Below, in pieces: positions 8,591 through 19,203 of a stretch of DNA of 39,206 nucleotides. Numbering within the stretch: position 1 is the stretch's first letter; each line of letters opens with the position of its first letter. The DNA is from Mycobacterium sp. (GTDB lineage: Bacteria > Actinomycetota > Actinomycetes > Mycobacteriales > Mycobacteriaceae): NCBI GenBank assembly GCA_025963195.1, contig JAOPVF010000106.1:1-39206 (forward strand), in the 5' to 3' direction. The notes below the pieces were generated by a model. It ran no database searches and was not told the DNA's origin. It saw only the letters and a program-made list of their open reading frames with translations. Position numbers and translations under genes: made by a program.

Positions 8591-8596
8591 AGCCTA
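8591..8596 (-). promoter_or_regulatory. putative -10 (TAGGCT) of leaderless ffh mRNA
   Basis: Read on the minus strand, TAGGCT is followed by exactly six bases and then the GTG start of ffh. This is the usual mycobacterial geometry for a transcript starting on the initiation codon. No Shine-Dalgarno is present. Confidence 0.5.
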
Positions 8597-8657
8597 ACCG
8601 GGGTGGCGCTTGGCCGACGGAGCGGGCAACTCCCTCGCCCGGCTGACGGATACCACC

Positions 8658-8667
8658 TCGTATACGA
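8658..8667. promoter_or_regulatory. FadR/GntR-type operator, TCGTATACGA
   Basis: A perfect 10-bp palindrome that fits the TNGT-n(0-3)-ACNA operator consensus of FadR-subfamily GntR regulators. It sits 28 bp upstream of such a regulator's ATG, in the ffh/gntR divergent region, so autoregulation is the natural reading. A related site, TCGTTTACGA, lies at 38687-38696. Confidence 0.55.
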
Positions 8668-8694
8668 TCCTGGATACACGGCAGGAGAGGCGGC

Positions 8695-9375
8695 ATGAGC
8701 GATCTCGCGGACCGGGTGTTCGTGTTGCTCCGCGACGATCTCATGTCCGGGGGGCTGTCGCCCGCCGAACGGCTCTCGGAAATGGCCCTTGCCGAGCGAT
8801 ACGGAGTCTCCAGGACGCCCGTTCGCGAAGCGCTGGCCCGATTGCTCGCAGACGGCCTGATCGAGCGTCGAGAGCGCGGCCTCTACCCCTACCGACCGAG
8901 CCTGCAGGATCTGGACGGCCTCTACGAACTCCGCACCACCGTCGAGGTCCGCGGCATCGTGCGCGTCGAGGAGGACGCCGCCCGGTCACACGACCACGAC
9001 GTACTCGGCCCCGAGTTGGACCGCTGGCAGGCCTTCGCCGCCTCGTCCCCGCGTCCCGACGCCGGCTTCGTCGCCGAGGACGAGCGGTTCCACGTCCAGT
9101 TGCTGTCGTCGGCGGGGAACCAGGCCCTGGTGGCCGCGCTCGAACTGGTCAACGTGCGGATTCGCCCGGTACGGATGTTCGACTACCTCACCGAGGACCG
9201 GATGCAGGCCACCATTGCCGAGCACATTCAGATCGCCGAGCGGATCCTCGACGGCGACCTGGTCGCGGGCAGGAAGGCTCTGATGGCGCACATCGAGGGA
9301 TCGCGCAACGTCGCGATCGACAGGGCCAGCCGGGCGCTGTCGATGGCCGGCATCGTGATGGCCCTGCGGACCTGA
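8695..9375 (+). CDS. GntR-family transcriptional regulator, FadR/FCD subfamily
   Basis: 226 residues. The N-terminal winged helix (about 5-70) contains the typical LAERYGVSRTPVREAL helix-turn-helix at 32-47. The C-terminal FCD domain (about 75-215) keeps its metal/ligand site: D129, H133, H177 and H199. Such proteins are usually repressors released by a small organic acid or amino-acid-derived ligand. AGGAGAGG lies just before the ATG. The gene stands alone and antisense between ffh and glnD, where M. tuberculosis has an unrelated gene (Rv2917, recalled). Its target pathway is not adjacent. The palindrome at 8658-8667 is a likely self-operator. Confidence 0.9.
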   Translation: MSDLADRVFVLLRDDLMSGGLSPAERLSEMALAERYGVSRTPVREALARLLADGLIERRERGLYPYRPSLQDLDGLYELRTTVEVRGIVRVEEDAARSHDHDVLGPELDRWQAFAASSPRPDAGFVAEDERFHVQLLSSAGNQALVAALELVNVRIRPVRMFDYLTEDRMQATIAEHIQIAERILDGDLVAGRKALMAHIEGSRNVAIDRASRALSMAGIVMALRT

Positions 9376-9378
9376 CGG

Positions 9379-11874
9379 TCAGCTGGCCTCTGATGCAGGC
9401 TTTGGCGGCGGCGCGGGCAGCACCGCATACATCTCCCGCTCGAGTTCCTCACGGGCCGCCGCATAGTCGGCGGTGGCCGTGCCCACGGCGAGCGTCGGCA
9501 CGACGATGCCGAACACGTCGTCGACCGACGATCCCAGCGTGGTGACCCTGGCCCAAACGATGTCGAGGCCGTCACGTTCGATGACTGCCGACAGCTGTGC
9601 CAACAGCCCGGCGCGGTCCGCGCTGCGGATCTGCACGACGTACTCCCCCGGCGAGGTGCCTTCGAACCAGAAGATCCGCGGTGGCGGGGCTGCCTCGTTC
9701 ACGGGGACGGCGGCGAGGATCTCACCGGCCCTTGCGGTGTTCGTGGCGGCCGCTTCCGCATCGCGGTGTTCGAAAGTTCCGATCACGTCGAGATCGCCGT
9801 CGAGCGCGAGGATGAACTGCTGGCGCAGCAGCTCGGCGGCGGGTGGCGTGCCGAAGTGCGGCGACACGACGAACGTGTTGATCGCCACCCCCTCGTGGCT
9901 GTTGACCGACGCAAAATGCACCCGCAGCGAGTTCAATGCGAGCACGCCCGCCGCCTTGGACAGCAACCCGCGGCGGTCCGGGGCGATCATCGTGACGTTG
10001 TAGACGTGCGCGTCGACGGGCGTCAGGTCGACGTGCACGCCTCCGTCGGCGGCCAGCGCCAGATATTGCGGCTCGATCGGATCGGGATGAGGTAGCGGCT
10101 CGCCCGCCATGACCAGCCGGCACCGCCGCACCAGGTCGCCGATCAGGGAGGCCCTCCAGTCGCCCCACACCCCGGGACCGGTGGCCAGCGAGTCTGCCTC
10201 GGCGAGCACCTGCAACAACTCCAGCAGCACCGAATCGCCATCGAGTGCGTTGACTACCGCGTCAATGGTCCTCGGGTCCTGCAGATCTCGCCGGGTCGCG
10301 GTGTCCGGCAGCAGGAGGTGGTAGCGCACGATCTTGGAAAGCACCTCGACGTCGGACGGCCACATGCCAAGCCGGGTGCCGATCTGGATGGCGAGATCCG
10401 CGCCGATGACGCTGTGGTCGCCGCCGCGGCCCTTCCCGATGTCGTGCACCAGCGCGCCGAGCACCAGGAGATCGGGGCGTGACACCCGAGTGGTGAACGC
10501 GCTTGCCCGCGAGACGGTTTCGACGAGGTGTCGGTCCACGGTCCAGATGTGCACGACGTCGCGGGGCGGCAGGTCACGAACCGCACCCCATTCGGGAAAG
10601 AGCCTGCCCCACAGGCCGGTTCGATCCAGCGCCTCGACGGTAGCCACCGTCGCGGGCCCGGCGGCCAGCATCACCAGGAGGTCATTGAGCGCTTGGCGCG
10701 GCCACGGCGTGCGCAGTTCGGGCGCCGCTTCGGACAGTCGACCGAGCGTGGACGCCGCGATCGGCAGTCCGGTGGTGGCCGAGGCGGCGGCGACGCGCAG
10801 GATCAGGCCGGGGTCGCGTTCGGGCCGGGCATCCCTTGCCAGGATCACCTCTCCCCCGAACTCGATGACCCCCTCGTCCAGCGGCCTGCGGGTGGGGCGC
10901 CGCAGCGCGGCGAAACCGCGGCGCGGCAACGCATTGGCCGCGGTCCTCACGCCAGCGTCGACGTAGTAACTGATCGTGCGGGCGGCATCGCTGAGCATGC
11001 GGGCAAGGTCGAACCGGTCACCGATGCGCAGCGCGGCACCGATCTCGTCGGCGTACTGCGCGAGCAGCATCTCCCTGCCGCGGTGCGAGATCCGGTGCAG
11101 TTCGGTCCGAACGTTGAGCAGCGCGAGGTGAGCATCGCCGAGAGAGCCGGTCGGTGATGCCAGGGACCGGCTGGGGTACACGTCGGCGAGCTGCGCGATC
11201 GCAAGCGCATTGAGCAGCTGAACGTCGCGGAGTCCGCCGCGCCCGTTCTTCAGGTCGGGCTCGGCGCGGTGGGCGATCTGACCGCTGCGTTGCCACCGCG
11301 ACTGGGTGTGTTCGACGAGTTCTTCGAACCGCGAGGCGATCCCGGTGCGCCACTGTCTGCGCGCGCCGCCGACGATCAGCGCCGACAGGTCGGAGTCACC
11401 CGCGATGTGGCGGGCGTCGAGCATGGCAAGGCCCGCCGAGATGTCCTCGCCCGCGACCTTCAGCGCCTCCGGTACCGTCCTGACGCTGTGGTCGAGGTGA
11501 ATGTTGGCGTCCCACAAGGGATACCAGAGAAGTTCTGCCACGCTGGTGACGGTGTCGGCTGGCATGTTGTCGTGCACGAGCGTCAAATCGAGATCGGAGT
11601 ACGGCAACAGTTCTCCCCGACCGAGACCACCGGTGGCGACGATGGCGAAGCCACTTGTCGGGGTGATGCCGATCTCGGCGGCCTTCGTGGTGAGCCAGAA
11701 TTCGTTCAGATCGAGGAGGGCATCACGTAGCGCGGCCGAGTCGAGGTGTTTGGATCCGCCGTTGAGGAGCTGTTTGGCCGCCTTCGCAAGATCGGTGGCC
11801 GGACGTGACGAACCCGCTGCCGGCGCCTCCCATCGAGAGGCCCCGGCAGCGGGATCTGGTGTCTGCTTTGTCAT
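9379..11874 (-). CDS. glnD: PII nucleotidyltransferase/deadenylylating enzyme GlnD
   Basis: 831 residues from ATG 11874, chosen because GGAAGG stands six bases ahead of it; a GTG at 11907 would add 11 residues. Domain order from the ATG: a nucleotidyltransferase domain with [16 protein letters not shown] at about 82-97 (D94 and D96 bind metal), a helical linker, an HD hydrolase domain (LVHDIGKG, H477-D478), and two ACT domains starting near 626 and 746 that sense glutamine. In actinobacteria GlnD is known to adenylylate rather than uridylylate the PII protein. It follows glnB and amt in one operon and controls PII (Tyr51) modification in response to nitrogen supply. It meets the GntR gene tail-to-tail with a three-base gap. 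Confidence 0.95.
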   Translation of the reverse strand: MTKQTPDPAAGASRWEAPAAGSSRPATDLAKAAKQLLNGGSKHLDSAALRDALLDLNEFWLTTKAAEIGITPTSGFAIVATGGLGRGELLPYSDLDLTLVHDNMPADTVTSVAELLWYPLWDANIHLDHSVRTVPEALKVAGEDISAGLAMLDARHIAGDSDLSALIVGGARRQWRTGIASRFEELVEHTQSRWQRSGQIAHRAEPDLKNGRGGLRDVQLLNALAIAQLADVYPSRSLASPTGSLGDAHLALLNVRTELHRISHRGREMLLAQYADEIGAALRIGDRFDLARMLSDAARTISYYVDAGVRTAANALPRRGFAALRRPTRRPLDEGVIEFGGEVILARDARPERDPGLILRVAAASATTGLPIAASTLGRLSEAAPELRTPWPRQALNDLLVMLAAGPATVATVEALDRTGLWGRLFPEWGAVRDLPPRDVVHIWTVDRHLVETVSRASAFTTRVSRPDLLVLGALVHDIGKGRGGDHSVIGADLAIQIGTRLGMWPSDVEVLSKIVRYHLLLPDTATRRDLQDPRTIDAVVNALDGDSVLLELLQVLAEADSLATGPGVWGDWRASLIGDLVRRCRLVMAGEPLPHPDPIEPQYLALAADGGVHVDLTPVDAHVYNVTMIAPDRRGLLSKAAGVLALNSLRVHFASVNSHEGVAINTFVVSPHFGTPPAAELLRQQFILALDGDLDVIGTFEHRDAEAAATNTARAGEILAAVPVNEAAPPPRIFWFEGTSPGEYVVQIRSADRAGLLAQLSAVIERDGLDIVWARVTTLGSSVDDVFGIVVPTLAVGTATADYAAAREELEREMYAVLPAPPPKPASEAS

Positions 11875-11970
11875 CTCGGCCCTTCCCCGGCGCAGCGATT
11901 GATTCACACTCGGTGCTCGTCCGGGAGACAGAGCCTCAATGGATCCTCAGTGGATCAGATCACGGGTGCA

Positions 11971-12309
<339 letters not shown>

Positions 12310-12360
12310 TTAGTCAGTTCCTTCCGGGTCATTCTCAAGGCCCCTATGAATTCTTCCCGA

Positions 12361-13698
12361 TCACGCGAGCTCATAAGCCGTTTCCGCATGCTCGGCCTCG
12401 TCGATGCCGTTGTGCTCATCCTCTTCGTCAAGCCGCAGTCCGAGGGTGAACTTCAGGATGTAGGCCAGAATCGTCGTCACGACGAAGGAGTAGATCAGCA
12501 CCGCGAAGGCACCGACCGCCTGACGCCACAACTGGTCCAAGGAGTGGTCGCCGTAGAACAGGCCGTCGACCGCTGCCGGGGCTTCCTTGGTGGCGAAGAA
12601 GCCGATCAGCAGGGTGCCGGTCAGACCACCGACCATGTGCACGCCCACCACGTCGAGCGAGTCGTCGAAGCCGAACTTGAACTTCAGGCCGACCGCCAAG
12701 GCGCAGAGGCAACCGCCGATCGCGCCGATCGCCAGTGCACCAAGCACATTCACCGACGAACAGGACGGCGTGATCACGACGAGGCCGGCGACGATGCCGG
12801 ACGCGGCGCCGAGCGTGGTGGGATGTCCGTCGCGGATCTTCTCCGTCAGCAGCCAGGCGAGCATCGCCGTGGCGGTCGCCACCGTGGTGGTGACGAAGGT
12901 GCTACCCGCGATACCACCGGAGTTCGTCGCCGAACCGGCGTTGAATCCGTACCAGCCGAACCACAGCAGACCCGCGCCGAGCATCACGAACGGCAGGTTG
13001 TGTGGCCGCATCGGTGCGCCGGGCCAACCCTTGCGCTTGCCAAGGACCAGACACAGCGCCAGGCCTGCGACACCGGAGTTGATGTGGACCGCAGTACCAC
13101 CCGCGAAGTCGATTGCCTTGAGCTTGTTGGCGATCCAGCCACCGTGCTCACCGGTGTAGCCGTCGAAGGCGAACACCCAGTGCGCCACCGGGAAGTAGAC
13201 GAACGTCGCCCACAGTCCAGCGAACACCAGCCAGCTTCCGAACTTGAGGCGATCGGCGACCGCACCGGACACCAGGGCCACGGTGATGATCGCGAACATC
13301 AGCTGGAATGCGACGAAGACGGTCTGCGGAATCGTGCCGAACAGCGCGATGTTGGTTGCGTCGACGGCGGCGGTACCCGTGGCGGGATCTGCGGCGACCG
13401 CGGCAACCGCGTTACCGCCGATGAGTCCCTTGAGACCGAAGTACTGCATGGGGTTGCCCATGAAGTTGCCGACGTCGTTGCCGAAGGCCATCGAGTAGCC
13501 GAAGAGCACCCACAGGACCGTCACCACGCCCATGGCGCTGATGCTCATCATGAGCATGTTCAGCACGCCCTTGGCGCGCACCATGCCGCCGTAGAAGAAC
13601 GCCAGTCCCGGAGTCATCAGCAACACCAGTGCGGAACTCGCCAGCATCCATGCCGTATCCCCGGTGTCGGGGATACCCATTATCGGGAAGCCATCCAC
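12361..13698 (-). CDS. amt: ammonium transporter
   Basis: 445 residues with about eleven hydrophobic segments. The signature DFAGGTAVHINSGVAG contains H205, and H354 (VGVHMVGG) is the second of the twin pore histidines. F131 lies in the likely Phe-gate region (QTVFVAFQLMF). It conducts NH4+/NH3 across the membrane under nitrogen limitation and is gated by PII. The start is GTG 13698 with AGGAGG nine bases upstream. The cytosolic tail after the last helix is acidic (LDEEDEHNGIDEAEH). Two GlnR-like boxes lie 94-141 bp upstream of the start, consistent with induction under nitrogen starvation. Confidence 0.96.
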   Translation of the reverse strand: MDGFPIMGIPDTGDTAWMLASSALVLLMTPGLAFFYGGMVRAKGVLNMLMMSISAMGVVTVLWVLFGYSMAFGNDVGNFMGNPMQYFGLKGLIGGNAVAAVAADPATGTAAVDATNIALFGTIPQTVFVAFQLMFAIITVALVSGAVADRLKFGSWLVFAGLWATFVYFPVAHWVFAFDGYTGEHGGWIANKLKAIDFAGGTAVHINSGVAGLALCLVLGKRKGWPGAPMRPHNLPFVMLGAGLLWFGWYGFNAGSATNSGGIAGSTFVTTTVATATAMLAWLLTEKIRDGHPTTLGAASGIVAGLVVITPSCSSVNVLGALAIGAIGGCLCALAVGLKFKFGFDDSLDVVGVHMVGGLTGTLLIGFFATKEAPAAVDGLFYGDHSLDQLWRQAVGAFAVLIYSFVVTTILAYILKFTLGLRLDEEDEHNGIDEAEHAETAYELA

Positions 13699-13791
13699 TC
13701 GCAGTTTCCTCCTTCGCCCATGCCACGGTTAGGCACCGTTGACCTAGGCAGTGACTTTGCGCAGTGGTTGTTTCGCGGATGACGCGCCCGT

Positions 13792-13807
13792 GTTTCGCTC
13801 GTGTGAA
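13792..13807 (-). promoter_or_regulatory. GlnR-type box, promoter-proximal (TTCAC-n6-GAAAC)
   Basis: On the minus strand, TTCAC, six bases, then GAAAC fits the actinobacterial GlnR pattern GTnAC-n6-GAAAC with one mismatch, and the AC-n9-AC form used in mycobacteria. It lies 94 bp upstream of the amt GTG. Confidence 0.6.
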
Positions 13808-13823
13808 CGGATCCGAGGATTGC

Positions 13824-13839
13824 GTTTCGTCGGTGTTAA
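13824..13839 (-). promoter_or_regulatory. GlnR-type box, distal (TTAAC-n6-GAAAC)
   Basis: A second box, TTAAC, six bases, GAAAC, lies exactly 32 bp (three helical turns) upstream of the first and in the same orientation. A pair of in-phase sites is typical of GlnR-activated nitrogen genes. Confidence 0.6.
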
Positions 13840-13908
13840 TCCCCTTGTCACACAATATGCGGGCCTTGGCGAGCCGCGATGATTAGCCCGCTACCCCGTG
13901 AGCGCCCG

Positions 13909-15201
13909 TCAACCCAGGAGCGCGTCGACGAACGCGGCGGGCTCGAACGGCGCAAGGTCGTCGGGCCCCTCACCCAGTCCGACCAGCTTGACGGGCACCC
14001 CGAGCTCCTGCTGTACCCGAAAGACGATCCCGCCCTTGGCCGTTCCGTCCAGCTTGGTCAGCACCACACCGGTGATGTCGACGACTTCGGCGAAGACCCG
14101 GGCCTGGGGCAGCCCGTTCTGGCCGATCGTTGCGTCGAGCACCAGCAGCACCTCGTCGACCTCGGCGCGCTTGCTGACCACCCGCTTGACCTTGCCGAGT
14201 TCGTCCATCAGGCCCGTCTTGGTGTGCAGCCGGCCCGCCGTGTCGATCACCACGACGTCGGCCCCGGACTCGATCCCCTTGTCGACGGCGTCGAACGCCA
14301 CCGAGGCCGGATCGGCCCCCTCGGGGCCACGCACCACCTCAGCGCCGACCCGCGAGCCCCAGCTCTGCAACTGGTCGGCCGCGGCGGCGCGGAAGGTGTC
14401 GGCAGCACCTAGCACCACGCGGCGGCCGTCGGCGACGAGCACGCGGGCGAGCTTGCCGACGGTGGTGGTCTTGCCGGTTCCGTTGACGCCGACGACCAAC
14501 AGCACCGACGGTTTGTCGTTGTGCGGCAACGCCTTGATCGAGCGGTCAAGGCCGGGCTGCAACGCGGAGATCAGCACGGAGCGCAGCACGGCGCGGGCGT
14601 CCGCCTCCGTGCGAACGGTGTTGGCCGCCATCTCCGACCGCAGCGCGGCGACGACCGATTCTGTGACGACCGGTCCAAGGTCCGCGATCAGCAGGGTGTC
14701 CTCGACCGACTCCCACGACTCATCGTCGAGGTCACCGCCGCCGAGCAGGCCGAGCATGCTGCGCCCGAGGGTGCCCTGCGACTTGGCGAGCCTGCCGCGC
14801 AGCCGCTCCAGCCTGCCGTCGGCGGGCTCGATCACCTCGACGGCGGGTACCGCCGGCTCCGGTGGGGCCTCGACGGGTGGCTCGGGAAGCCGAACGTCGG
14901 AGATCGTCCGCTTGGGTGCGTCGCGCGGGATGGTCGCGTCGTCCCCGACGGCGGGTAGACCGCTGGTGTCGATGCGTTCGGCGGGTGGGGCCGGCGCCTC
15001 GACGGGTTCCCGCGTCTCCGTGGTCTGGCTGAAGGTGATGCCCGACGATGCCGTGTAACCGCCCGAACGGTCCACCGGTGTGGCTGCGTCCGGCTTGGAC
15101 AGGCTGACCTGCCGTCTGCGGTAGCGCACCAACCCTAGGACGAGGGCGGCTATGACGAGGACGGCGATGACCGCGAGTGCGATCCACAAACCTTGGGACA
15201 C
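13909..15201 (-). CDS. ftsY: signal recognition particle receptor FtsY
   Basis: 430 residues. A single N-terminal hydrophobic helix (about 5-27) followed by RYRRRQ anchors the protein, as in other actinobacterial FtsY proteins. A Pro/Glu-rich linker runs to about 125. The N domain (about 130-225) and G domain follow: G1 GVNGTGKTT at 238-246, DTAGR at 320-324 and TKLDGTAKGG from 382. It pairs with Ffh to deliver ribosomes to the translocon. It is directly downstream of smc (72-bp gap), an order conserved in mycobacteria. The stop is 210 bp upstream of the amt start. Confidence 0.96.
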   Translation of the reverse strand: MSQGLWIALAVIAVLVIAALVLGLVRYRRRQVSLSKPDAATPVDRSGGYTASSGITFSQTTETREPVEAPAPPAERIDTSGLPAVGDDATIPRDAPKRTISDVRLPEPPVEAPPEPAVPAVEVIEPADGRLERLRGRLAKSQGTLGRSMLGLLGGGDLDDESWESVEDTLLIADLGPVVTESVVAALRSEMAANTVRTEADARAVLRSVLISALQPGLDRSIKALPHNDKPSVLLVVGVNGTGKTTTVGKLARVLVADGRRVVLGAADTFRAAAADQLQSWGSRVGAEVVRGPEGADPASVAFDAVDKGIESGADVVVIDTAGRLHTKTGLMDELGKVKRVVSKRAEVDEVLLVLDATIGQNGLPQARVFAEVVDITGVVLTKLDGTAKGGIVFRVQQELGVPVKLVGLGEGPDDLAPFEPAAFVDALLG

Positions 15202-15246
15202 CGCGACATTGTCTCAGGGTGTGTGGGCGCCGATTACCAGCGGCTC

Positions 15247-15261
15247 AGGGCGCTTCGCCCT
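15247..15261. terminator. short hairpin between smc and ftsY
   Basis: AGGGCG-CTT-CGCCCT is a perfect 6-bp stem with a 3-base loop, starting 13 bases after the smc stop when read on the minus strand. The T-run is on the plus-strand side only, so it may attenuate rather than terminate, or act mainly as a transcript-end processing hairpin. Confidence 0.3.
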
Positions 15262-15273
15262 TTCCCGCTACAA

Positions 15274-18200
15274 CTACTCCCCGGTCGCTTCGCTCCTGCC
15301 CGCCGAAATCAGCTCCTGACCGCGCATCCTTTGCGAGATGACCGTGGTGATGCCGTCGTCGCGCATCGTCACGCCGTACAGTGCGTCGGCGATCTCCATC
15401 GTCGGCTTCTGGTGTGTGATCACGATCAGCTGGGAAACCTCGCGCAACTGCTCGAACAGGCTGATCAGGCGGCGAAGGTTGACGTCGTCCAGCGCGGCCT
15501 CGACCTCGTCCATGACGTAGAACGGGGACGGGCGGGCCCGGAAGATCGCCACCAGCATCGCGACGGCGGTCAGCGACTTCTCGCCACCGGACAGCAGCGA
15601 GAGCCGCTTGATCTTCTTGCCAGGCGGGCGGGCCTCCACCTCGATGCCGGTGGTGAGCATGTCGTCGGGGTTGGTCAGCAGCAGACGGCCCTCACCGCCG
15701 GGGAACAGCGTCGCGAACACCTGGGTGAACTCACGTTCCACGTCGGCGTATGCCTCGGCGAACACCTGCAGGATGCGGTCGTCGACGTCGGCGATGACGT
15801 CGAGCAGGTCCTTTCGCGCGGCCTTGACGTCCTCGAGCTGGGTGGACAGGAAGTTGTACCGCTCCTCCAGTGCGGCGAACTCCTCCAGCGCCAGCGGGTT
15901 GACCCTGCCCAGTTCGGCGAGCTCGCGTTCGGCCTTCTTGAGGCGCCGTTCCTGGGTGGGTCGGTCGAACGGCAGCGGGGCTGGCGCGGTGACCTGCTCG
16001 CCGCGCTCCTTGGCCTGTTCGTACTCGGCCATCTCCAATTCGGTCGGCGGCAACGACACCTCGGGCCCGTACTCGGCGACGAGGTCGGCGACGGCCATGC
16101 CGAACTGTTCGAGGGCCTGCTGCTCGAGTTGCTCGATGCGAAGCGCTGCTTGGGCTTTGGCGACTTCGTCGCGATGCAGTGCGTCGGTGATGGCCGCGAT
16201 CTTGGTGCTGAGCTCGTTGACCTCGGCGCGTGCCTTGGTGAGCGCCTCGCCGCGATGGGTGCGTTCGACGGCCAGCTCGTTGCGATTGCGCTCGGCCACT
16301 GCGACGGCAGAGGCGAGCCTCGCGGCCACCAGGCGTCCCGATTCGGCCACCGCGGCCGCTACGGTCGCGGCGTGCTGGCGGGCGTCCCGCGCCCGTTGTG
16401 CGCGCATCCTGGACTGCCGCTCGGCGGCGGCAGCTCTGCGCAGCGAATCCGCCCTGCCGCGAACGGCATTCGCGCGTTCCTCGGCGGTACGTACGGAGAG
16501 CCGGGCCTCCACCTCGGCGGCGCGGGCGGCCTCGGCGGCGGCCGTCGATTCGAGGCGATCGACGGGTTCGGAGTCCATCGTGGGTACTTGCTGAGCATTG
16601 TGCAGGCGGGTCTCCAGTGCGGTCAGCTCCTCGACCGTGGCCACCCGGCCGGTTTCGAGCTCCTCGCGCTGTGTCATCAGCCGCTTCCACTCGTCCTCGC
16701 TGACCCTGGCGTCCTGGCCGAGCCTGCCGAGCTGCTCGTAGATCGACGAGATCGCGGCATCGGATTCGTTGAGTGCGGCCAGCGCCTGCTCGGCGGAGTC
16801 CTGCCTCGCCAACTGCTCGGCGAGCGCGCCCGACAACGCGGCCGACAGCTCGCGGGTCTGCCGTTCGCTGGCCTCGAGTTCGACGCGGGCCTTCTCGATC
16901 TCCGACGTGATTTCCAGGGTGCTGGGCTTGCGGTCGGATCCGCCGTTGACCCATCCCGCACCGACGATGTCGCCGTCCGTCGTCACGGCGCGCAGTTGTG
17001 GGCGTGCGGCCACCAAGTCGAGCGCAGCGCCAAGATGATCGACGACGGCGACCCTGGCCAGCAGCGCGGTGAACGCACCGCGCAGCCGTGCGGGGGCATC
17101 GACGAGGTCGAGGGCCCACCGCGCCCCACCGGGCAGCGGGCCTGCCGAGTCGCCATGCGGGGCGGCGACCTCGGGCCAGTCGCCGAGCAGGATCGCGGCG
17201 CGTCCGCCGTCGCGGTCCTTCAGCGCGGTGACCGCCGCGCGGGCGGCACCGAAGTCGTCGGCGGCGAGTGCGTCGGCGGCCGCACCAAGCACGGCGGCGA
17301 CTGCCACCTCGTAACCGGGGCTGACCCGGACCATCTTGGCGACGGAGCCGAAAAGCCCTGGGCCGGTGTGGTTCTCCTGCAGCCAGGCCGCGCCGTCCTT
17401 GCGGTCCAGGCCGACCGACAACGCATCGATGCGTGCCCTGAGCGAGGCCACCTGCCGTTCGGCGCCCCGCTCGGCCGCCTGCAGTTCGGCCACCCGCTCG
17501 TCGGCCAGCCGCAGGGCGGTGACGGTGCGGTCGTGATGATCGTCGAGGCCCACCTCGCCTGCGTCGAGCTCACCGACGCGCGCCTGCACCGTCTCGAACT
17601 CGGCCTTGGTCACCTGCACCCGGCTCGCGGCGTCCTCGATGGCCACCGAAAGCCGTGCGACGCCTTCGTCGATCGACTCGACGCGGGTACGCATGGTGTC
17701 AACCTGGCCAGCGAGGCGGGCCAGGCCCTCCCGGCGGTCGGCTTCGGCGCGGGCAGCTGCCATGTGTGAGCGTTCCGCTTCTGCCGCAACGCTTTCGCGC
17801 TCGATGAGCTCGGCACGCGCGGCCTCGAGCAGTTCCTTGGACTCGTCGAGTGCGGCGATCAGCTCACGCTCGCGGGCGGCGACCTCTTCGGCCTCGGCCT
17901 CGAGGGCCTCCGGGTCGGGGCCCGAGGACGCCTCGATGCCGATCTCGAGGTGCTGCGCGCGCTCGGAGGCGATGCGGACAGTCGCGCTGACCCGTTCGGC
18001 CAGCGCCGACAGCCGGAACCAGGTCTGCTGCGCCGCCTCGGCGCGCCCGGTGAGCCCCGACACCGCCGACTCGTGGGCGGCCAGTTCGAAGCTCGCCTCG
18101 TCCAGCCGGTTGGTGAGGTCGTCGTGATCCTTGCGCAGCATCGTCTCGGCCTGATTGGTGTCGTCGAACTCGGCCTGGCGTTTGACCAGGTCATCAGCCG

Positions 18201-18888
18201 CCAGCCGGAGCCGGGCGTCGCGCAGATCTGCCTGGATGGTCTGGGCGCGGCGGGCCATCTCGGCCTGCCTGCCCAGCGGCTTGAGTTGGCGTCGCAGCTC
18301 GGTGGTGAGGTCGTTCAGGCGCGCGAGGTTGGCCGACATCGAGTCGAGCTTGCGGACCGCCTTCTCCTTGCGCTTGCGGTGCTTGAGCACGCCGGCGGCT
18401 TCCTCGATGAACGCCCGGCGGTCCTCGGGGCGGGATTCGAGGATCTCGGACAACTTGCCCTGTCCGACGATGACGTGCATCTCGCGACCGATGCCGGAGT
18501 CGCTGAGAAGCTCCTGCACGTCCATCAATCGGCAACTGCTGCCGTTGATTTCGTATTCGCCGGCACCGTCGCGAAACATGCGCCGCGTGATGGATACCTC
18601 GGAGTACTCGATCGGCAGCGCGTTGTCGGAGTTGTCGATGGTCAGCGTCACCTCGGCCCGACCCAGCGGCGCGCGCGACGACGTGCCGGCGAAGATGACG
18701 TCCTCCATCTTGCCGCCGCGCAACGTCTTGGCGCCCTGCTCGCCCATCACCCACGTCAAGGCGTCGACGACGTTGGACTTACCCGATCCGTTGGGCCCAA
18801 CGACGCAGGTGATGCCGGGTTCGAAGCGCAGAGTCGTCGACGAGGCGAAGGATTTGAAACCCTTCAGCGTCAGACTCTTCAGGTGCAC
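15274..18888 (-). CDS. smc: chromosome segregation ATPase SMC
   Basis: 1204 residues. The ABC-type N-terminal head starts [14 protein letters not shown], with Walker [10 protein letters not shown] at 31-39. Two long coiled-coil stretches flank a hinge domain near 510-640 ([12 protein letters not shown] onward). The C-terminal head has the signature [14 protein letters not shown] and Walker [16 protein letters not shown] dimers with ScpA/ScpB extrude DNA loops and aid chromosome partitioning. The GTG at 18888 gives the N-terminus seen in mycobacterial orthologues; an in-frame GTG at 18900 would add four residues. The gene lies 27 bp behind acyP and leads into ftsY. Confidence 0.96.
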   Translation of the reverse strand: MHLKSLTLKGFKSFASSTTLRFEPGITCVVGPNGSGKSNVVDALTWVMGEQGAKTLRGGKMEDVIFAGTSSRAPLGRAEVTLTIDNSDNALPIEYSEVSITRRMFRDGAGEYEINGSSCRLMDVQELLSDSGIGREMHVIVGQGKLSEILESRPEDRRAFIEEAAGVLKHRKRKEKAVRKLDSMSANLARLNDLTTELRRQLKPLGRQAEMARRAQTIQADLRDARLRLAADDLVKRQAEFDDTNQAETMLRKDHDDLTNRLDEASFELAAHESAVSGLTGRAEAAQQTWFRLSALAERVSATVRIASERAQHLEIGIEASSGPDPEALEAEAEEVAARERELIAALDESKELLEAARAELIERESVAAEAERSHMAAARAEADRREGLARLAGQVDTMRTRVESIDEGVARLSVAIEDAASRVQVTKAEFETVQARVGELDAGEVGLDDHHDRTVTALRLADERVAELQAAERGAERQVASLRARIDALSVGLDRKDGAAWLQENHTGPGLFGSVAKMVRVSPGYEVAVAAVLGAAADALAADDFGAARAAVTALKDRDGGRAAILLGDWPEVAAPHGDSAGPLPGGARWALDLVDAPARLRGAFTALLARVAVVDHLGAALDLVAARPQLRAVTTDGDIVGAGWVNGGSDRKPSTLEITSEIEKARVELEASERQTRELSAALSGALAEQLARQDSAEQALAALNESDAAISSIYEQLGRLGQDARVSEDEWKRLMTQREELETGRVATVEELTALETRLHNAQQVPTMDSEPVDRLESTAAAEAARAAEVEARLSVRTAEERANAVRGRADSLRRAAAAERQSRMRAQRARDARQHAATVAAAVAESGRLVAARLASAVAVAERNRNELAVERTHRGEALTKARAEVNELSTKIAAITDALHRDEVAKAQAALRIEQLEQQALEQFGMAVADLVAEYGPEVSLPPTELEMAEYEQAKERGEQVTAPAPLPFDRPTQERRLKKAERELAELGRVNPLALEEFAALEERYNFLSTQLEDVKAARKDLLDVIADVDDRILQVFAEAYADVEREFTQVFATLFPGGEGRLLLTNPDDMLTTGIEVEARPPGKKIKRLSLLSGGEKSLTAVAMLVAIFRARPSPFYVMDEVEAALDDVNLRRLISLFEQLREVSQLIVITHQKPTMEIADALYGVTMRDDGITTVISQRMRGQELISAGRSEATGE

Positions 18889-18915
18889 GACGTGCCACAC
18901 TACCGCCGCATCGGG

Positions 18916-19203
18916 CTATCTCTCGACGAAGCCCAAGAACGGTTCACCGGTGTCGGACCAGTCCGCCACCACGCTATCCACGCTGCCTGGGGTTTCACCG
19001 CTCCGCAGCAGGTCAAGCAGTCGCTCGCAGGACGACCGCGGGCCATGGGCGACGACCTGCACGCGCCCGTCTGACTTGTTGGCGGCGAACCCCGTCAGCC
19101 CCAATTCCAACGCGCGGGACCGGGTCCACCACCGGAATCCCACACCCTGGACATGCCCGTGCACCCAGGCCGTCAGCCGGACGTCGTGGTCAGGACTGGC
19201 CAC
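18916..19203 (-). CDS. acyP: acylphosphatase
   Basis: 95 residues, the usual size of this small alpha/beta enzyme. The signature GHVQGVGFRWWTR holds the phosphate-binding R24, and N42 (GFAANKSDG) is the second catalytic residue. It hydrolyses acyl phosphates such as acetyl- or carbamoyl-phosphate. The GTG start overlaps the end of the OsmC-like gene by 14 bp, so the two are probably translationally coupled. Confidence 0.92.
   Translation of the reverse strand: MASPDHDVRLTAWVHGHVQGVGFRWWTRSRALELGLTGFAANKSDGRVQVVAHGPRSSCERLLDLLRSGETPGSVDSVVADWSDTGEPFLGFVER

Noticed and set aside
6833-8698. 621-codon plus-strand open frame antisense to ffh
   Set aside because: The opposite strand encodes a complete Ffh with all G motifs. 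The antisense translation is low-complexity His/Asp/Val-rich with no motif.
15193-17769. 858-codon plus-strand open frame antisense to smc
   Set aside because: It is antisense to the smc coiled coil and head domain. Codon pattern and composition are those of a shadow frame.
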